DNA from: Clostridium amylolyticum
GTDB taxonomy: Bacteria; Bacillota; Clostridia; Clostridiales; Clostridiaceae
Direction of reading: 5' to 3'
Assembly: GCF_900142075.1 (NCBI RefSeq)
Contig: NZ_FQZO01000007.1
Location: 1-64,000 of the forward strand
DNA: 64,000 nt
The position numbers were made by a program, and so were the translations under genes. The notes beneath the pieces are model-generated. The model did no database searches. It was not told the DNA's origin and saw nothing but the letters and a program-made list of their open reading frames with translations. This document shows, in pieces, positions 63,056-64,000 of this stretch. The first letter of the stretch is position 1, and the number at the start of each line of letters is the position of its first letter.

Positions 63056-63266
63056 AAAAATCACCTTCGCTATTTTATTATTATTCCCACAAATACGAAT
63101 TTTATAACACATTTCTTTATCTAATATTCATATTTTATTTCATTTTTTCATTCTTGGCAACAAAAAGGCCGTGAAAATCTGTGCTTTGTACTGTCTCATC
63201 AGTTTACATTTAATGATATTCTTGATAAAATTAAGGTAAATTTATGTAAAAAAAGGTAGGATTCTC

Positions 63267-64000
63267 ATGAAGAAATTAATTAAATCTTTAAAGAGTTTGG
63301 ACTTACAACCTGGTATGATATTAGCAGAAGATTTCATAGTTAATGGAGTAAAGCTACTAACAAAAGATATGGAAATCTCATACAAAGCAATTCTTAAGAT
63401 TACGAATCAATTTCCTGAGGAATACCTTGAAGTTTATTGTGATGATAATATAAATTATGAAAGCCTTGATGCTAAGAAAGAAAAAATCGAAAAAAACTTA
63501 ACCTTTCTTACCAACATAACAGAAAAAATTTTTTTTAAGATCAGAGAAAATGATAAGATAGAAATTAATGATGTAAGAAATCTTTCTGATATGCTGTTAA
63601 ATACTAAAGATGATTTTGGTTTAATACTTAAGAGCATAATAGTATCTAGAAAAGTTGATGAATATACCTTTAGGCATTCTGTAAATACTGCTGCTCTAGC
63701 TGTAATGCTAGGTAGATGGTTGGATTTTTCTGAGAGATCCCTTAGGCTTTTATGTTATTCAGGATTACTTCATGACGTAGGTAAATCTAAAATAAAGCCT
63801 GAGATTTTAAATAAAAAAGGTCCATTAACTCATAAAGAATATAAAGAAATGAAAGGTCATGCAAAGATTGGATACGATATAGTAAAGAAGATTCCTTATA
63901 TAGATAATAGCGTTAGTTTAGCAGTACTTATGCATCATGAAAGAGAAGATGGTTCTGGATATCCACTTAAGCTTAATGGTGGTAACATACACACCTTTGG
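63267..64000 (+). CDS. HD-GYP domain protein (predicted c-di-GMP phosphodiesterase), cut by the window edge
   Basis: The ATG at 63267 follows aaaggtagg, and the reading frame stays open to the end of the window (about 244 codons). The N-terminal ~125 residues (starting MKKLIKSLKSLDLQPGMILAED) match the DUF3391-like region often fused to HD-GYP. The HD-GYP part follows with HSVNTAALAVMLG, LLHDVGKSKI, LMHHEREDGSGYP. HHE and GYP motifs are intact, so it should hydrolyse c-di-GMP. There is no receiver domain in the visible part. Confidence 0.9.
   Translation, partial: MKKLIKSLKSLDLQPGMILAEDFIVNGVKLLTKDMEISYKAILKITNQFPEEYLEVYCDDNINYESLDAKKEKIEKNLTFLTNITEKIFFKIRENDKIEINDVRNLSDMLLNTKDDFGLILKSIIVSRKVDEYTFRHSVNTAALAVMLGRWLDFSERSLRLLCYSGLLHDVGKSKIKPEILNKKGPLTHKEYKEMKGHAKIGYDIVKKIPYIDNSVSLAVLMHHEREDGSGYPLKLNGGNIHTF

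Noticed and set aside
63170..63266. c-di-GMP riboswitch upstream of the HD-GYP gene
   Set aside because: No GGCAAACC-type core or other conserved c-di-GMP aptamer motif is visible.

Overview
The window is AT-rich, densely packed, low-GC Firmicute DNA. It is most likely from an anaerobic spore-former of Clostridium sensu stricto. The evidence is the set of sporulation genes (spoIIE, spoVT, spoVG, yabP, yabQ), the ggagg-type ribosome binding sites, a glycine T-box, a Na+-pumping decarboxylase and formate-tetrahydrofolate ligase. From about 23 kb to 63 kb the gene order follows the origin-proximal region of Bacillus subtilis, read on the minus strand: purR, spoVG, glmU, prs, pth, mfd, spoVT, yabM, yabN/mazG, hup, rqcP, yabP, yabQ, divIC, yabR, spoIIE, tilS, hpt, ftsH, coaX, dusB, lysS. 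The species cannot be fixed from the sequence alone.

Left part (1-22 kb): the first ~130 bases look like the promoter and leader of an rRNA operon that runs off the left edge on the minus strand. Then come a repeat-built lipoprotein, murD, a PatB-type aminotransferase, a coiled-coil protein of unknown function, superoxide dismutase, a SHOCT membrane protein, and a small sugar or polyol catabolic cluster (AraC regulator, Gfo/Idh/MocA dehydrogenase, two TIM-barrel isomerases). These are followed by plsY, T-box-controlled glyS, dCMP deaminase and class III fructose bisphosphatase. Next is a GntR-controlled operon with two ABC-2 exporter pairs, its operator lying just downstream of the -10 box, and an XRE regulator/membrane protein pair.

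Middle (22-43 kb): tRNA-Asn, a DUF1294 protein, greA-lysS, coaX-dusB, a four-gene biotin-dependent Na+-translocating decarboxylase, a DUF1287 protein, fhs, a FlK-like thioesterase, tilS-hpt-ftsH and spoIIE. A cluster of DnaA boxes precedes a flavodoxin-fold oxidoreductase. A seven-gene tRNA array (Leu, fMet, Met, Leu, fMet, fMet-variant, Met) looks like a tandem duplication.

Right part (43-64 kb): the cell division, sporulation, translation and repair core, an HtrA-like protease behind a two-component system, prs, glmU, spoVG with a textbook sigma-H promoter, purR, and the start of an HD-GYP phosphodiesterase cut by the window edge.

The observations most worth a second look are: (1) the HtrA-like protease, whose best start region and body are in different frames joined exactly at an A_AAA_AAC slippery heptamer; (2) the DnaA-box cluster at 41.2-41.4 kb; (3) an initiator tRNA whose 3' part matches the neighbouring elongator tRNA-Met; (4) a dispersed hairpin-plus-tail repeat placed just after stop codons; (5) IS605-like and REP-like structured remnants; and (6) a divergent, short decarboxylase alpha subunit.
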